A DNA stretch of 64,000 nucleotides from Platerodrilus igneus. Its lineage: Eukaryota > Arthropoda > Insecta > Coleoptera > Lycidae. Numbering within the stretch: the first letter of the stretch is position 1; each line of letters begins with the position of its first letter. The stretch covers positions 11,501,001-11,565,000 of the forward strand of contig JARFIW010001480.1 in NCBI GenBank assembly GCA_036346225.1, written 5' to 3'. Shown here one piece after another: positions 23,412-34,667 of the stretch. The translations under genes were made by a program, and so were the position numbers. The notes under the pieces are model-generated. The model was not told where the DNA came from. It searched no databases and worked only from the letters and a program-made list of their open reading frames with translations.

Positions 23412-26041
23412 TACATGGATAACAAAGAATATCCTGAATTTAATACAGGAAAAACGAAAATACAAAAATAGATCAGATGAAGCGGGAAAACAGAGGTACA
23501 AAGCCATTAAATGGGAAATTATTCACAAATGCAGGAGAGCTAAAGAACAATGGATTGATAGAAAGTGCAAAAAGGTACAAACTAAGATGGAAATAGGAAA
23601 GAGACGAAGCATACAAACTAATTAGAATGAATTTTTCGGATATAAAACCGTATAGCAATAATATAAGGGACGCGGGAAGAAACGTCATTATGGAAAATGT
23701 AGAGAACGTGACTAGATGGGTAGAATATATATGGAATTTATATGCAGGAGAAGAACTAACAACATTAGAACAAGAATTAGACATTGTAAAGGATGGCTTG
23801 AATATCCTACATTTTAGATATGAGTTTGAATTAGCCTTAAAGGGTCTGAAAAATAGTAAGGCATCGGGTACAGATAAGGTGCATGCAGAAACTCTAAAAA
23901 CCTCTGGACAAACAGTAACAGACCATGGGGTCCAACTTGTAAGCTACCTGTATAAGACAGGTGAGATACTCAAGGATTTCAAACGTATCATCATAGTAAG
24001 TATACCAAAAAAAGAGGCGCGAATAGATGTGAGAAGTTTTGAACAAAAAGTTTGACAGCACATGTGTCAACAATATTAACTAGAATTGTACAAAGACGAA
24101 TGGAAAAACGAGCTGAATAAATACTAGGAGAAGATCAATTTGGGTTGAGACGAAACAGGAGAACACGGGATGCTATTTTAGCTCTGAGGGTGATAATGAA
24201 AAAACAATAGAAAAATGGAAAAGCGTGTATATAGGATTTGTAGATCTGGAAAAAGCATTCGACAATGCAAAATGGAAAAACTGATCGAAATACTAAAAAG
24301 ATTGTAATGAATTTTAGAGATAGACGGATAGTACATAGCTTATGCAAGGAGCAAACAGCGCTAATACAATTAAAGCAGAAACGTAGAGAAGTAAATATTA
24401 GGAAAGGGGTGAAACAGGGATGCCCTATCCGATTAATTTTAACTTGTACATCGAAGAGGCAACGAATACTGTCAAATGCCAGAAGACATTTGAAATTATT
24501 ATGCAGAGACAAACCATTGATATGCTTAAATTTGCAGATGATATAGCGCTATTAGCATCTAGCAAGGAGGAGTTAAAAGCTGCTTTTAATAAAATGGAAA
24601 CAGTTCTAACAGAGAGATACGATATGAAAATTAACGAAAATAAAACTAAAGTACTAGTATGCAAAACAGAGGAAAAGTAATTATAAACTAGAATACAAAT
24701 AGGTAACGAGAATTTGACAGAGGTTAAGGATTACTGCTACTTAGGAAGCCAAATAACGCAAGATGGGAAGAGCACAAAAGACATAAAACAAAGATTAACA
24801 GAAGGTCGTGTTACATTTAACAAGAAAAACAAATTACTGTGTTCAAAGACAACAAACATAGAAACAAGGAAGAGATGGCTTAAAACATACGTCTGTAGGA
24901 CATTATTGCACTGTTGTGAAACCTGGATAGTAGGAAAAGCGGACAGGAATAAGATAGAAGCCTTTGAAATATGGTGCTACAGACGAATGATGAAGATATC
25001 ATGGACACTCAAAATTGAGAACAAACAGTTACTAGAATGGTAGTAGAAGAAAGAAGTATGTGGAAAACAGTAAGAAATAGGAGAGATAAGATGATGCACC
25101 ACCTACTAAGGCGAAATATATTAGAAGCAGAGATAGGAATAAAGAAAAGTAAAGGTAGACCTAGGTTAGACTATTGCACTCAGATAGTGAAAGATGTAGG
25201 ATGTAGTAATTTCAAGGAAATGCGCAGGCTAGATCAGAATAAAAATCAATGAAGGTACGCGTCCAATCAATTTGAAGATGGAAAACCTAATGACGAAAAA
25301 AATAACTGTACTTAAACCTTATGATTATTATAAGCAACTACAGGTATTGGTTTCGCAATCTACTAATGTTAATTGTGCAAAAGGATTTACTGGAAAACTA
25401 TTAATTCGGCAAATGTTTAAGTGTTGGGTATCTTTGGTAACCAGAGGCTGCTTAATCTCCTTCACATACTACTGAATCATGGTGAAATAGGATGTATAAT
25501 TAGGTAACAACAGAAGGGGAACCGAGTTGAATCTAGACTGTGGAAATTTCATGGAACGGTGTAGGCTAGTTTGGAATAGAAATAAGTGAAAGTACGCATC
25601 CAACCAGTTTCAAGACTGAAAACCTAATGACGAAAAAAATAATTGCACTTAAATCTGATGATTATTATAAACAACAACAGGTGTTGGTTATGAAATATTT
25701 TCAACTAATGTTGATTGTGCGAAAGGATACGTTTGGAAACTATTAATTTGGCAAATGTTTTAGTGTTGGGGGGATCTTGATAGTCACAGGCTACTTAACC
25801 CCCTTTAAACTTCGGGGAAATAGGTTATATATTTGTAAACAATAGAAGGGGAACCAAACTGCATTTAACAAGTAAGAGCAACAACTATGTTCGAAGACAA
25901 CAAACAGAAATAAGGAGAAAATTGTTGAAAGCATGTGTGCGGAGCACAGCATTGTACGTCAATGAAATAGGGGCAGTAGGAAAAGCAGACAAAAACGGTA
26001 GATGCATTTGGAATGTTGTGCTTCAAATGTATGAGAATGAC
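23412..26041 (+). mobile_element. RTE-like LINE, plus-strand copy, unit 2 (left part)
   Basis: This part ends with tatgagaatgac at 26030-26041 and resumes at 29299 with the same 12 bases after a 3257-bp insertion. Pol remnants lie at 23627-24055, 24420-24680, 24714-25043 and 25037-25252 with the same motifs as unit 1. The modular 3' region follows from about 25253. Confidence 0.85.
26030..26041. repeat. Target-site duplication, left copy
   Basis: The 12 bp tatgagaatgac are repeated at 29299-29310 and flank the RNase H LINE. Confidence 0.85.
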
Positions 26042-27381
26042 ATTATAATTTGAATAAGGGCCGCTATACTTGCGGCCACGTCCCCAATGCTCCACCCAGA
26101 GATACTACATTGGGTTTAAATGCGAAAAATAATCGTGCTTCTAATTAATTCTAACTTCATGATTAATCCACTCTAAATAAAATTCTAAATAAAAACCTAA
26201 CAAACTTAAATTTAACAAACCTAACAATCTAACAAACCTAAAAATCTGACAAACTGAAACAAAAACTAAAACAAAATCTAAAAACAGGGTTGTAAATAAT
26301 GGTATCCCTAGCGCTGACTCTGGAGTGTACCCGATCAACAAAACACAAGCAAAAATGAGAGGTGGAGGGATCCGTAATACCGGATAGCAGACGCCGGCTC
26401 TGCTTACCAGTGCGACCTGAAGGGTCGTCTTAAAATTATCCGAATCTAGCTAACTAATTTAAATCCATCCCTAGCTTTTCCTATCCTTCTCTAACTGATT
26501 TATATAATGATTACAATCTTCACAATTCTATACTCTTTCTTCCCAAATATATACTGCAACCAAAATGGCGACAGAACGTCAAACAAAACAAATATGCCAC
26601 AAAATGCTACAATACATGCTAATAAATAAATAAATAAATATAAAGTGTAAATATAAAATATAAATAAATATAAATAAATATAATTATATAAATATATAAA
26701 TAAATGTCTAATAAGCGTTAAGCATATAGCAGTGCACAAAAAAGCAAAAGCATCACCCTATTTATCAGGTGCACTCGCCCAAGCATTATGTCGGCTACCG
26801 CCATTACATACAAAACGTGCTTGTTAAATTTTTCAAAACTACTAATTAATGTAAATCAATGCTTGTGCGAGTACAGCTGCCACAATTTAAATCTTACCTC
26901 GATAATAAAATTCTCCAGCATCCGAAGATTTGGTCGTCTGCCTACATCTAACTGTAACTTACTTCTAAAGGGAAGATGGGGTGCACTGCTAAAGTCCTGG
27001 TGGGTATGCACTAAATGTTCTTGGGGGGGATCACAATCCCTATTACTATCACTTCACTTTCAAGTCCTGGGGGGGATGCGCGGTTTCACTCTATTTTATT
27101 ATCTTTATTTATTTATTGATTTAATTTAATGAGGGTTTCTGATTTATTTGTTATTGTTTATTTGTTGTTATTTATTCCCGATTTCCCGATTTTCCGCGCA
27201 TAATTATGAAGATAGGCAGTGATTGTATTAATGGTGTGGGGGTTTCTCGTGCATGCTGGACATTTGGACATAATTATCAAGTTTTTTTTTTTTTTTAATA
27301 CCAGGTTTTATCTATACTCGTATCCTTGCTCACGCCAAGTCAATCTAAAATTATTCAATCCTCCCACCAACCCACCGAATT
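26042..27381 (-). other. 3' UTR of the RNase H LINE
   Basis: The region between the RNase H stop and the 3' edge holds no credible gene. It contains a TAAA-type low-complexity tract (26617-26706), a run of 15 or so T at about 27283-27297 and two short GGTGGG/GGGGG patches near 27000 and 27070. The T run could alternatively be the poly(A) of a shorter form, but the target-site duplication puts the element end at 26042. Confidence 0.6.
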
Positions 27382-28534
27382 TTACACGCGGTTGTCATTG
27401 TCTAACCTCGCGACCCTTCCCGCGAATTCTTTAAATGCTGTCCAGAACACCTTCTTGTTAACCACTTCCCCGACTTCCTCTAGGCTCTTTGGCCATGCCA
27501 GACCTAGGATAGCTAGTTTGCTATCAGCCAACCATCGATTTCCCGCCTCAAGCGGGCAGTCAAAGAGCACGTGCTCTGCGCTTTCCGCGCCCTCACCGCA
27601 TTCGCAGCGGTCGTTGTTGGTTAACCCGAACCTATGTAAATACGCTTTTAGGGCGCCGTGCCCTGTTATCAACTGAACCATTTTATGATCGAGTTTTACC
27701 TCGATCTTGCCTCTAGCTTCTAAGCTCGGTATGAATTTGTGGGTCAACCTGCCCGTGGCAGCGTTGTTCCATCTCTCTTCCCATTGTCGGATTGACTTTT
27801 CGCGCAGCTTTCTTTTAATCCAAGACTTTGGTATCGACGAATGTGATATTCGAAAGTCTCCCGTCGCGGCCTCTTTAGCTAATTCATCAGCCCTATCGTT
27901 TCCTACGTTACCATTGTGCGACCTGACCCAACAGAACTTTAAACGTCGAAACTCGAGCGCCGTACGCGCTATCCTCCATACATCCGCTTGGAGGTCTGTC
28001 GAGGTGTTCATGTTTGTTAAAACCGTCAGTGCCGATTTACTATCACTGATAATATAATACTCGTCTCTGCCCGTATGGTTTATTACGTAATCGATAGCCT
28101 CTTGTATGGCTACCAATTCGTAATGGAAAATTGTGCTCCAGTTCGCGAGTTTGGTTTGAAACCGAAACACCTCCCTTTCCTGCTTATAAACGACAAACGC
28201 CGCGCCTGCTTGCCCATCGTCCATACGTGAACCGTCCGTATAAATTCTGATACCCATCGCGTCCTCATCGCCTACGGCAAACTCGATTCCTCTAATATCA
28301 GACGGGTGCCCCAACTCAGACACAACGAATCTTTCTTGCAATTTCCCTATTACCAAGATTAAGATCTTCGATAATTTCGCGCCCTTTTCCTATATTTATT
28401 AATCGCCTATCTCTAATCTCCCTTACGACATAGTCGATAAGGAGAGTCCTACTGATCACCAAGACCGCCTCCGTGGAGGTGGTCCTGTACGCCCTCGCCG
28501 CTTTTACTGCGGTTATGCGTTGTACGCTCGTCAA
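27382..28534 (-). pseudogene. LINE connection, RNase H and Cys/His motif
   Basis: The connection piece (28534-28316) reads AARAYRTTSTEAVLVIS, typical of this LINE group. The following frame (28356-27382) is an RNase H1 domain. It has IYTDGSRMDDGQAGAAFVV with the first Asp, HYELVAIQEAI with the Glu, IISDSKSAL with the second Asp, and NDRADELAKEA with the last Asp, so all four catalytic positions are kept. A C-x-C-x8-H-x4-C motif (CECGEGAESAEHVLFDC) follows. The two frames overlap by a one-base shift. RNase H would remove the RNA template during integration. Confidence 0.85.
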
Positions 28535-29297
28535 TTAACGCATTTCCCTGACTTTACAACCTTCTGCCCATACAGAAGCTGCGTACAGCATCGCCGGCTC
28601 AATTGCTCCGGCATAAACCGTCCTCAGCGAGTCGCTCCTGAAACCCCACTTTATTTTAGCCATCGCCATCATTTTATTTGATATTTCGCCGCCCTTACTT
28701 TTTACGTATTGTACGTGCGCTTTCCAATTTAATTTATCGTCGATCTTGACGCCAAAGTAAGTAATACAATCTTTGAAAGGGATTTTCTCTGCTCCTAGCT
28801 CTAACCTAGGAGGTCTCTGTCCTGGTTTCGTGCCGAAATAAAGCGCCTCTGACTTCGCTGTGTCAAATTTTAATTTTACCGCCTGCGACCATTCGTGTAA
28901 TTTATTAAGCGCCTCGTTCGGTTTTGTGCGCATATCCATTAACAATCTCGATCTTACAATTAAAAGCGTGTCATCCGCAAACCCAACGATTGAGCATCCT
29001 GCGGGCAACTCCACCCTAAAGATACTCTCATACAACAACTTCCAAAATGTGGGACCAGAACATGACCCCTGCGGGCATCCCCTTTCCACCTCACGCGACA
29101 CAACTTCACCCGGAATTTCAAGCTGCGCCAATCGCTCCGAGAAATAACTCTTGACCAAGGACATCAAGTTTCGCGGACAACCCCTACGATCTAACTCGCA
29201 AACGATTAATGGCCACCAGGCAGCATCAAATGCTCCTGAAATGTCCAAAGCAACAACGACACAGTACTCTTTAGCATCTCTCGCCTGCTTTATTTCC
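28535..29297 (-). pseudogene. LINE reverse transcriptase, 5'-truncated
   Basis: The frame starts at the insertion edge and covers the RT core: ALDISGAFDAAWWP with the first catalytic Asp, VERGCPQGSCSGPTFWKLL, and GFADDTLLIV with the catalytic FADD box. It then continues into the thumb (ITYFGVKIDDKLNWKAHV). A stop or frameshift near 28535 separates it from the downstream connection domain. The endonuclease and gag-like ORF that a complete element would carry are missing. Confidence 0.85.
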
Positions 29298-29298
29298 C

Positions 29299-29605
29299 TA
29301 TGAGAATGACAGCATAGACAGACAAAGTTGAGAACAAAGAGGTTATAAAAATAGTGGGGGAATAAAGATATCTGTGGAAAACAAAAAAAATATAGGAGAA
29401 ACAGGTACTATAGCATTTTCGGGGAATAGTGCGGGATATATTACAAGCAGAGATAGGAAAAGAGAGGTGGATCTAGATCGTACTATTGCACGCAGGAAAG
29501 ATGCGGATTGGAAATTTCAGGGAAATGTGCAGGTTAGCACAGAATAGGAAACAATGAGGGTACGCGTCTAACCAGTTCCAGGACCGAAGCTGATGATGAT
29601 GAAGA
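29299..29605 (+). mobile_element. RTE-like LINE, 3' end of the interrupted plus-strand copy
   Basis: This starts with the right copy of the target-site duplication and continues the family sequence (agcatagacagacaaagtt) through ggtacgcgtctaaccagtt to a gatgatgatgaag tail. It is the missing 3' part of the copy at 23412-26041. Confidence 0.85.
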
Positions 29606-29679
29606 TTAAAATTAAAATTGTGGTTGTTTTTATAATGATGGGAAGTTAAAACTATCGAGTCTTTTTTTTTAATTGGTTC

Positions 29680-30510
29680 TACAATCTGATTTATGATTTG
29701 TTATTCTAGTTTGTAATCAATTTTTGTCTGACCCATCTATATGGAAACACAATCTTTATATTGAATTTGGTATACTATGTTCGATCTATATTGTTTAGGA
29801 GTAATATCTTTAGTTTTTGAAAATAATTGTTTAGTGGTTTTCATATTATATGCTATAATTTCGATGTATTTGTCTTGTAGTATTCGTTTAAGTGAATGTG
29901 TAATTGCTAAATTTTGAATTTTAAAATATTTTATATTAGGGTTAATTTTGTTGCTGATGGTAGTATTACAATTATTTTTTTAGTGGTTATGAAGTCTGTT
30001 TGATGGAATTTAGTATTGCTTAAATTTATAATTCTGTATTTTAAAGATTTTATTACAGCGGTTTCTTGTTAGTATGAGTGGTTTGAATTTTATTTGATGA
30101 AAATGGTTTTTGGTACTATTGTGTATATATTTGACTTTATTCATTACGTGAAACTAATACATCTAGAAAAGGGAGACTTTTATTATTTTCTACTTCTATT
30201 GTAAATTTTTATCTGTTGTTGAATGAGTTAAAGGTGTTAATCATATTAGTATCCATTAAATCAGGACAAATGGAAATGATGTTGTCAACAAATATAAATA
30301 GAAAAGGAACCTGAAAAGAAAGTATAACTATGGCAGTTTTTAATAGTTCATTCATGCTCATGTTTGCAAAGATGGGCGAGCTTAGTGAGCCCAGGGCTGT
30401 TCCATAATTTTGAAGATAAAATTTACCATTAAAATTAAAGTAACTAGTATCAAAGCAGAATTCTGTTAGTTTAAGAAATAGTCTATTGTAATGTCAGTGT
30501 GTTCTTTCGA
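29680..30510 (-). pseudogene. Penelope-like element: RT C-terminal half and GIY-YIG
   Basis: Read on the minus strand, a broken frame gives FNGKFYLQNYGTALGSLSSP and FANMSMNEL, matching the conserved FYxQxxGTxMGSPLSPI motif. IFVDN at 30295-30281 follows, where the usual second Asp of the DD box is Asn, and then SLPFLDVLV. Further down come TKQLFSKTKD and VYQIQYKDCV, a stop, and MGQT, which is the start of the GIY-YIG endonuclease (YMG in place of YIG). Stops and shifts occur throughout, and the C-terminal part of the endonuclease is missing. Confidence 0.75.
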
Positions 30511-30870
30511 CTCCACTCGTTGGATACAAGTGAAGCTTTATCCTTTTTTTTTTGTTCGCGGCTTAGTCTGGGAATTACCACAAGGGTGAGCAATGAGAAT
30601 GGGCGTGGGTATGGTGTAAACTCAATAATAAGCAAACATAGAAAGAAAAAGGGAAATTGAGCGCCACTGTATCTATATGGACAATACAAGAAATTCAATA
30701 CTCCTATGAGAAGATACAGAAACTCATTGGATATAAACACTATAAAAAAACTTACAACTTAATGAACTAACACATCTGGAAACTTCTTGAACGTATCTGC
30801 ATCCTCTTCTATCACGATGATCCTGAAAGAAAAGGTTACACAACAAATTTTCTATTAAAAAGACACTGTT
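30511..30870 (-). repeat. Dispersed repeat, copy B
   Basis: This is the reverse-strand match to 825-1187 and lies at the edge of a block of foreign sequence that splits the Penelope-like element. On the minus strand a pyrimidine-rich tract plus cag precedes gatcatcgtgatagaagagg, and ttgtaagt follows about 65 nt later, so it resembles an exon with acceptor and donor. The same layout is only partly kept in copy A. Confidence 0.55.
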
Positions 30871-32462
30871 TGTGCTTTTCAATAAAAGAGCATAATAATA
30901 ATTATGAGTTAATCATCTTGAGATTACTACACCAAAGGTATTTTAGTTAAAAATGGATATCTAGAATAAATCAATTGTAACATGTCTGTACTTTTATATT
31001 GTTTCAGCATTCGTCTAATTTCGTTACTCAAAAAATTTATTTTCTCAAAGGTATTCTTATTAAAATTAATTATTCATAGAATAAAAAACTTGAATCCAAA
31101 AGTGTAATTTAATGTAGTTTCTCTCTTTTCTTGTTTTTGTTAAAAATAGTTACAAATACAAAATAATAAAATTGAATTCTGATTTTAATTATAAATCTGT
31201 ATTGACATAACAAGACCTTATTTTTGATAATACTGTAAAACGAGATTCTTAATTCCCAACAAACAGATCTGTGTATTGGTTTACATATATTTCAAATAAT
31301 TTTAGTTCATATTCCTTATAAAAAATCTAAATCACACGTAAGTAGTTTAAGTAAATAAAATTTCGAATTTATTCTGGTATAGAAACGACACAATGACCTT
31401 ACTAAAGATTAGACATCTGTAATTAAATCTTTTTAAACAGGAAGTGGACTTTAGAATCTCAATATTTTTGAACACATGTATATTCCACGTGTCTTACAAA
31501 ATTACTTTAATATTACTTCTTAAAGAACCATATTTCACGTTATTTAAATTTGTTTAGCACAATTTTAGCAAATAACTTTGTTATCAAATTAAAGAACTAT
31601 TACTATTTTATGATCTCATGCAAAGTTAATTCGTCCGCAAAATTTAACATGATCAAGCAATCCTCTATTAAAATTTAATATCGTTCGTCAATCCAATGAA
31701 CACTTTTAAAAGTCTAGCAAACGTAGTAACTGAAAGTTTAAATACCTGGACTTAGCGAAGAAGTTACCTCCTCCAAACGAACTGCAATGCACAAGTTCAG
31801 GTCCTGCTTACAAAATTTGATGCCTAGGATATAACGTTGACGACCAACATCTGTTCAATACGTCTTCCTCAAGAAATGTCAAACAACAGCTTTAAATACA
31901 TCCATAACGAAAGTTGCTTTAATTACTAAATATTAATACTAGTTATTCCAAACGCTAAGGAATTAAAGATATTTTGTTTTAGTATAAAAATTAGTTAAAT
32001 ATTGTGGTCTCACCGTTAATAGTCACCGATTTCTCTAGCTATGTTTGTTTGTAGCTTCGTTCACATGTTAAACCTCAATGGCGAATTTGCCTTTTAGTAT
32101 CCTCCATGTAGAGAACAGCTGATATGTCTTACGCGTCACCTCGTGACACTGTATACGCAAGCGCTATTTTAATTTATTAACAGAAAGGATATAATTCGCC
32201 TACGGATTAGGCAACACAAATGACTTGTTCGTTACGTAGTCCTTTTTAAATACGTTTTCAAAGTGTTTAATGCTATTAATTATTTCCTAGTAATGCATTT
32301 AAAGCTAATTAAATGATAATAATGTCCTGTTCTATTGTGAAATTGTTTCCTTCAGATATTACTATATCGAATACAAAAAATCAGATATCACAGATCTACA
32401 ATGAATAGATATGATCTCTTTAAAACCAGTGCCACAGAATATATATTCGTTACAACATATCA
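30871..32462. other. Non-coding block inside the Penelope-like element
   Basis: AT-rich sequence with no recognisable gene. With copy B it separates the two minus-strand RT pieces and so is probably an insertion or part of one. No target-site duplication could be assigned. Confidence 0.45.
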
Positions 32463-32748
32463 AGTTCCAATTATTTCTGATTGCGGTAATTACCATTTCT
32501 TTAGAGACATTGGTAAAGAGAGAAGTAACATCTAATGATACGAGTTTGTAATTGGGTGGTATTTTTATAGTTTTAATTTTATTTGTAAAATCAAAGGAGT
32601 CTTTTTACTGTTAAGGCATTGTAAGTGTAATTTTATTTAAAATGTTTGTTAAAAATTTTGATATTTTGTATGAAGGTGAGTTAATTGATGATATGACTGG
32701 TGTAAGAGGTACATCATTAGTACTCATGAAGTTTCGGTAAACCGTATA
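32463..32748 (-). pseudogene. Penelope-like element: RT N-terminal half
   Basis: The minus strand reads PTVYGLPKLHE, then DVPLTPVISSINSPSY, SKFLTNILNKI, KDSFDFTNKI and NYKLVSLDVTSLFTNV, in order. These are the first conserved blocks of Penelope-type RT, including the first catalytic Asp in SLDVTSLFT. At least three frame breaks or stops are present. It stops near NNWNL, just where the other minus-strand piece (29680-30510) takes up, so the two are probably one element split by about 1.95 kb. Confidence 0.75.
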
Positions 32749-32754
32749 CAGTTG

Positions 32755-33075
32755 GTAAAGTTGACAAAGGTAATAAATCAGTTATTATGTATAAACAAGA
32801 TTAAATTGAAAAAATGATAACATTATTTACAGAAAATAAGACTTATGTCATACAAAAATCTGACCCAACTAATAAATTTAAAACAAAAGGTAATTCTCGA
32901 TTATCAACAATAAATAAAATAAAAATCAAAAATGATGCGACGGTAAAAATATTAAAAAGTTATAATTCCATCCCACCAACTGCATACGATTTACCGAAAA
33001 TTCATAAAAGTACTCATGATGTACCTCTTAGACCAGCCATATTATCAATTGACTCATCTGTACATCTTAGTTAAT
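32755..33075 (+). pseudogene. Penelope-like element fragment, opposite orientation
   Basis: The plus strand reads VDKGNKSVIM, a stop at 32802, then DPTNKFKTKGN, SYNSIPPTAYDLPKIHKST and DVPLRPAILSIDSS before a stop. It covers the region just upstream of, and overlapping, the first RT block of the minus-strand piece. The two fragments therefore lie head to head within a few bases. Confidence 0.75.
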
Positions 33076-34020
33076 CAGAGTCACTAGTTTCTCATTCAAA
33101 GAATATCTTGCGTTTAACTAATTTATCAATCTGACGCTCCGGGTCTGAGATGCGCTGATTTGATACCACACTATAGACAAAAAAAACGGGGAATACAATT
33201 GAACTATTAAAACATTAATGACACAAACCTTACAAGAGATACTTCTAATAGGTTCTATTACCTTAATCAGTACCTAACACCTTAATAAATTGCCAATGCT
33301 ATCATTTGTGTAATAAAACTACGGCGTGTAAGTATTAGGAATACTGCATTTGACGGAATCAATTTGCGCCATATTTAAAATTCCCGCCTTTTTATTTCAA
33401 AAGGAATTGTTTGAGAATGTTGAGCGCAAAATCGCTCTAAATAATCTATATAATAACAGTGCCAAAAGATTTGCTGGCGTAACTATGCTTTCGCTAGCCC
33501 GTGCAATGAAGAAGCGCGGAGTGTGCAAGGAAGCTAAAACGAAAAGAAATTCAAATTAAAAATTGTTAACAGCATTTTACAGTACTCGGATTATTTAGTA
33601 CTTTCAAAATCTACCGATTATTAGTTTTCCAAACGCAATAAGTGCCTTAATGTTGAACTTAATTTTACTTGTTAGTACTCTAAGTGCGGAGGGATCTTCT
33701 TCAAAGGTAAAAATCCTTTTAGGTTCTGCACCTCACTGAGAGATTGGATGACACACCTTTTGGTAATATATATAACACTGCCAAAACCACGAATATCAAT
33801 GATGCAATAAGTGGATTTGTAGCAAAATATGCAAGGCAGAAAGATTTTTAAATTAGATTTTAAGTGTCAGCTATATTAAAGGTTTTGTGTTGTAATAAAT
33901 TTTGAGGTGTATATTGTTTTGGGCGTTGCATAAATATATTCTAATTATAATATCAAATAATTTATGCTTTTAGTGTATGCAATTTGGTTGAATAATAAAG
34001 CACTTAATTAATATACAATA
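33076..34020. other. Non-coding, no gene recognised
   Basis: A 69-residue ORF at 33350-33559 has no known domain. No repeat partner was found in the window. Confidence 0.45.
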
Positions 34021-34667
34021 ACGAGGGCTATTTTTTCAAGGTCCAATCGGTCGTGAAATGAAAATCACAGTGAAAATAAAAACTGTGTCATTTGGAACAT
34101 TTAGATACACCTTCCAGCTATTCCTCTACATAGTCACACATTTGTCGTGGGGTGGTACCAACTTACCAAACCGTCGTTACAAAAAGCAGCCGCTGTGCTT
34201 TTAGCCAATTCTCTACGCCGATCTCCAAGGAATCACTAAGCACAGAAATTGTGGACTGGCGATTTTTTTCGAATCGCCTGATTCACTCGCTGAACAAAAT
34301 CATAGGTTACTTCCCCGACCGTCAGCATCATGAACGTCTGTACGTCATGCTTGAAAGTTCCTCCACCATTTCCGTACTTTGATGTCATAAAAGTTTCACC
34401 GTATATATCACTCATCCGTAGATAAATTTCGGTTGTATTGCCCCTGTCGACATAAAAATCGAATGACAGCACATACTTCACACTTGACAGGAAACATCTA
34501 GGTATGTTACGTGCTTACTGCGTGCTCAGAGCTGACATCTTTAACGTGACGCGATTGACAGGCATACTAAAGACATTGCTCAACACATCTGCGCATAGCG
34601 TCAACGGATTTTCGCCGTGGTTTTAATTTAGCGACCGATCGAACCTTGAAGAAAAACAACCTTCTTG
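34021..34667 (-). mobile_element. Short mariner-family element with TIRs
   Basis: The left end acgagggctattttttcaag and the reverse complement of the right end (acaagaaggttgtttttctt) form terminal inverted repeats that share caaggt, then c-atcggtcg, inside a region of about 40 bp. A TA dinucleotide lies on each side (34019-34020 and 34668-34669), the target duplication of Tc1/mariner elements. At 647 bp it is too short to encode a complete transposase. Confidence 0.75.
34236..34481 (-). pseudogene. Mariner transposase N-terminus remnant
   Basis: The minus-strand frame reads TTEIYLRMSDIYGE and then FVQRVNQAIRKKSP. This corresponds to the first helix-turn-helix and the DDLVQRVNQAIRENRR-type linker of mariner-family transposases; the WCREFKEGRTDVHDE-type segment between them is out of frame here. 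The catalytic domain is absent. The element was therefore a deletion derivative that kept coding sequence, not a MITE made only of ends. Confidence 0.65.

Larger units (their letters stand above)
18677..26183. repeat. Tandem duplication, unit 2 (7507 bp)
   Basis: It repeats unit 1 with a net loss of 8 bp. Examples of differences are ccccaaaaatgcc versus ccaaaatgcc, cccttact versus ccttact, and single-base changes such as the serine/arginine codon near 25223. The excess of homopolymer indels over substitutions fits either a very recent duplication or consensus errors of long reads. Confidence 0.95.
26042..29298 (-). mobile_element. 5'-truncated LINE with RNase H (LOA/R1-like), inserted in the RTE copy
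   Basis: The insertion is bounded by a 12-bp target-site duplication. Its 5' edge (29298) cuts straight into RT coding sequence, as expected of a 5'-truncated LINE. Its 3' edge (26042) ends a 3' UTR of about 1.3 kb without a long poly(A) tail. An RT of the AFDAAWWP/CPQGSCSGP type followed by RNase H points to the LOA/I/R1 assemblage. Codon use is visibly more GC-rich than the surroundings, which suggests a younger insertion than the RTE copies. Confidence 0.85.

Noticed and set aside
27326..28057. Plus-strand ORFs of 116 residues each
   Set aside because: Both are antisense to the RNase H domain of the minus-strand LINE.
30753..30829. Host exon of the same gene as the Ig exon
   Set aside because: Joining it directly to the Ig exon gives a stop in the fourth codon, and a related sequence occurs at 880-930, so a repeat is more likely.
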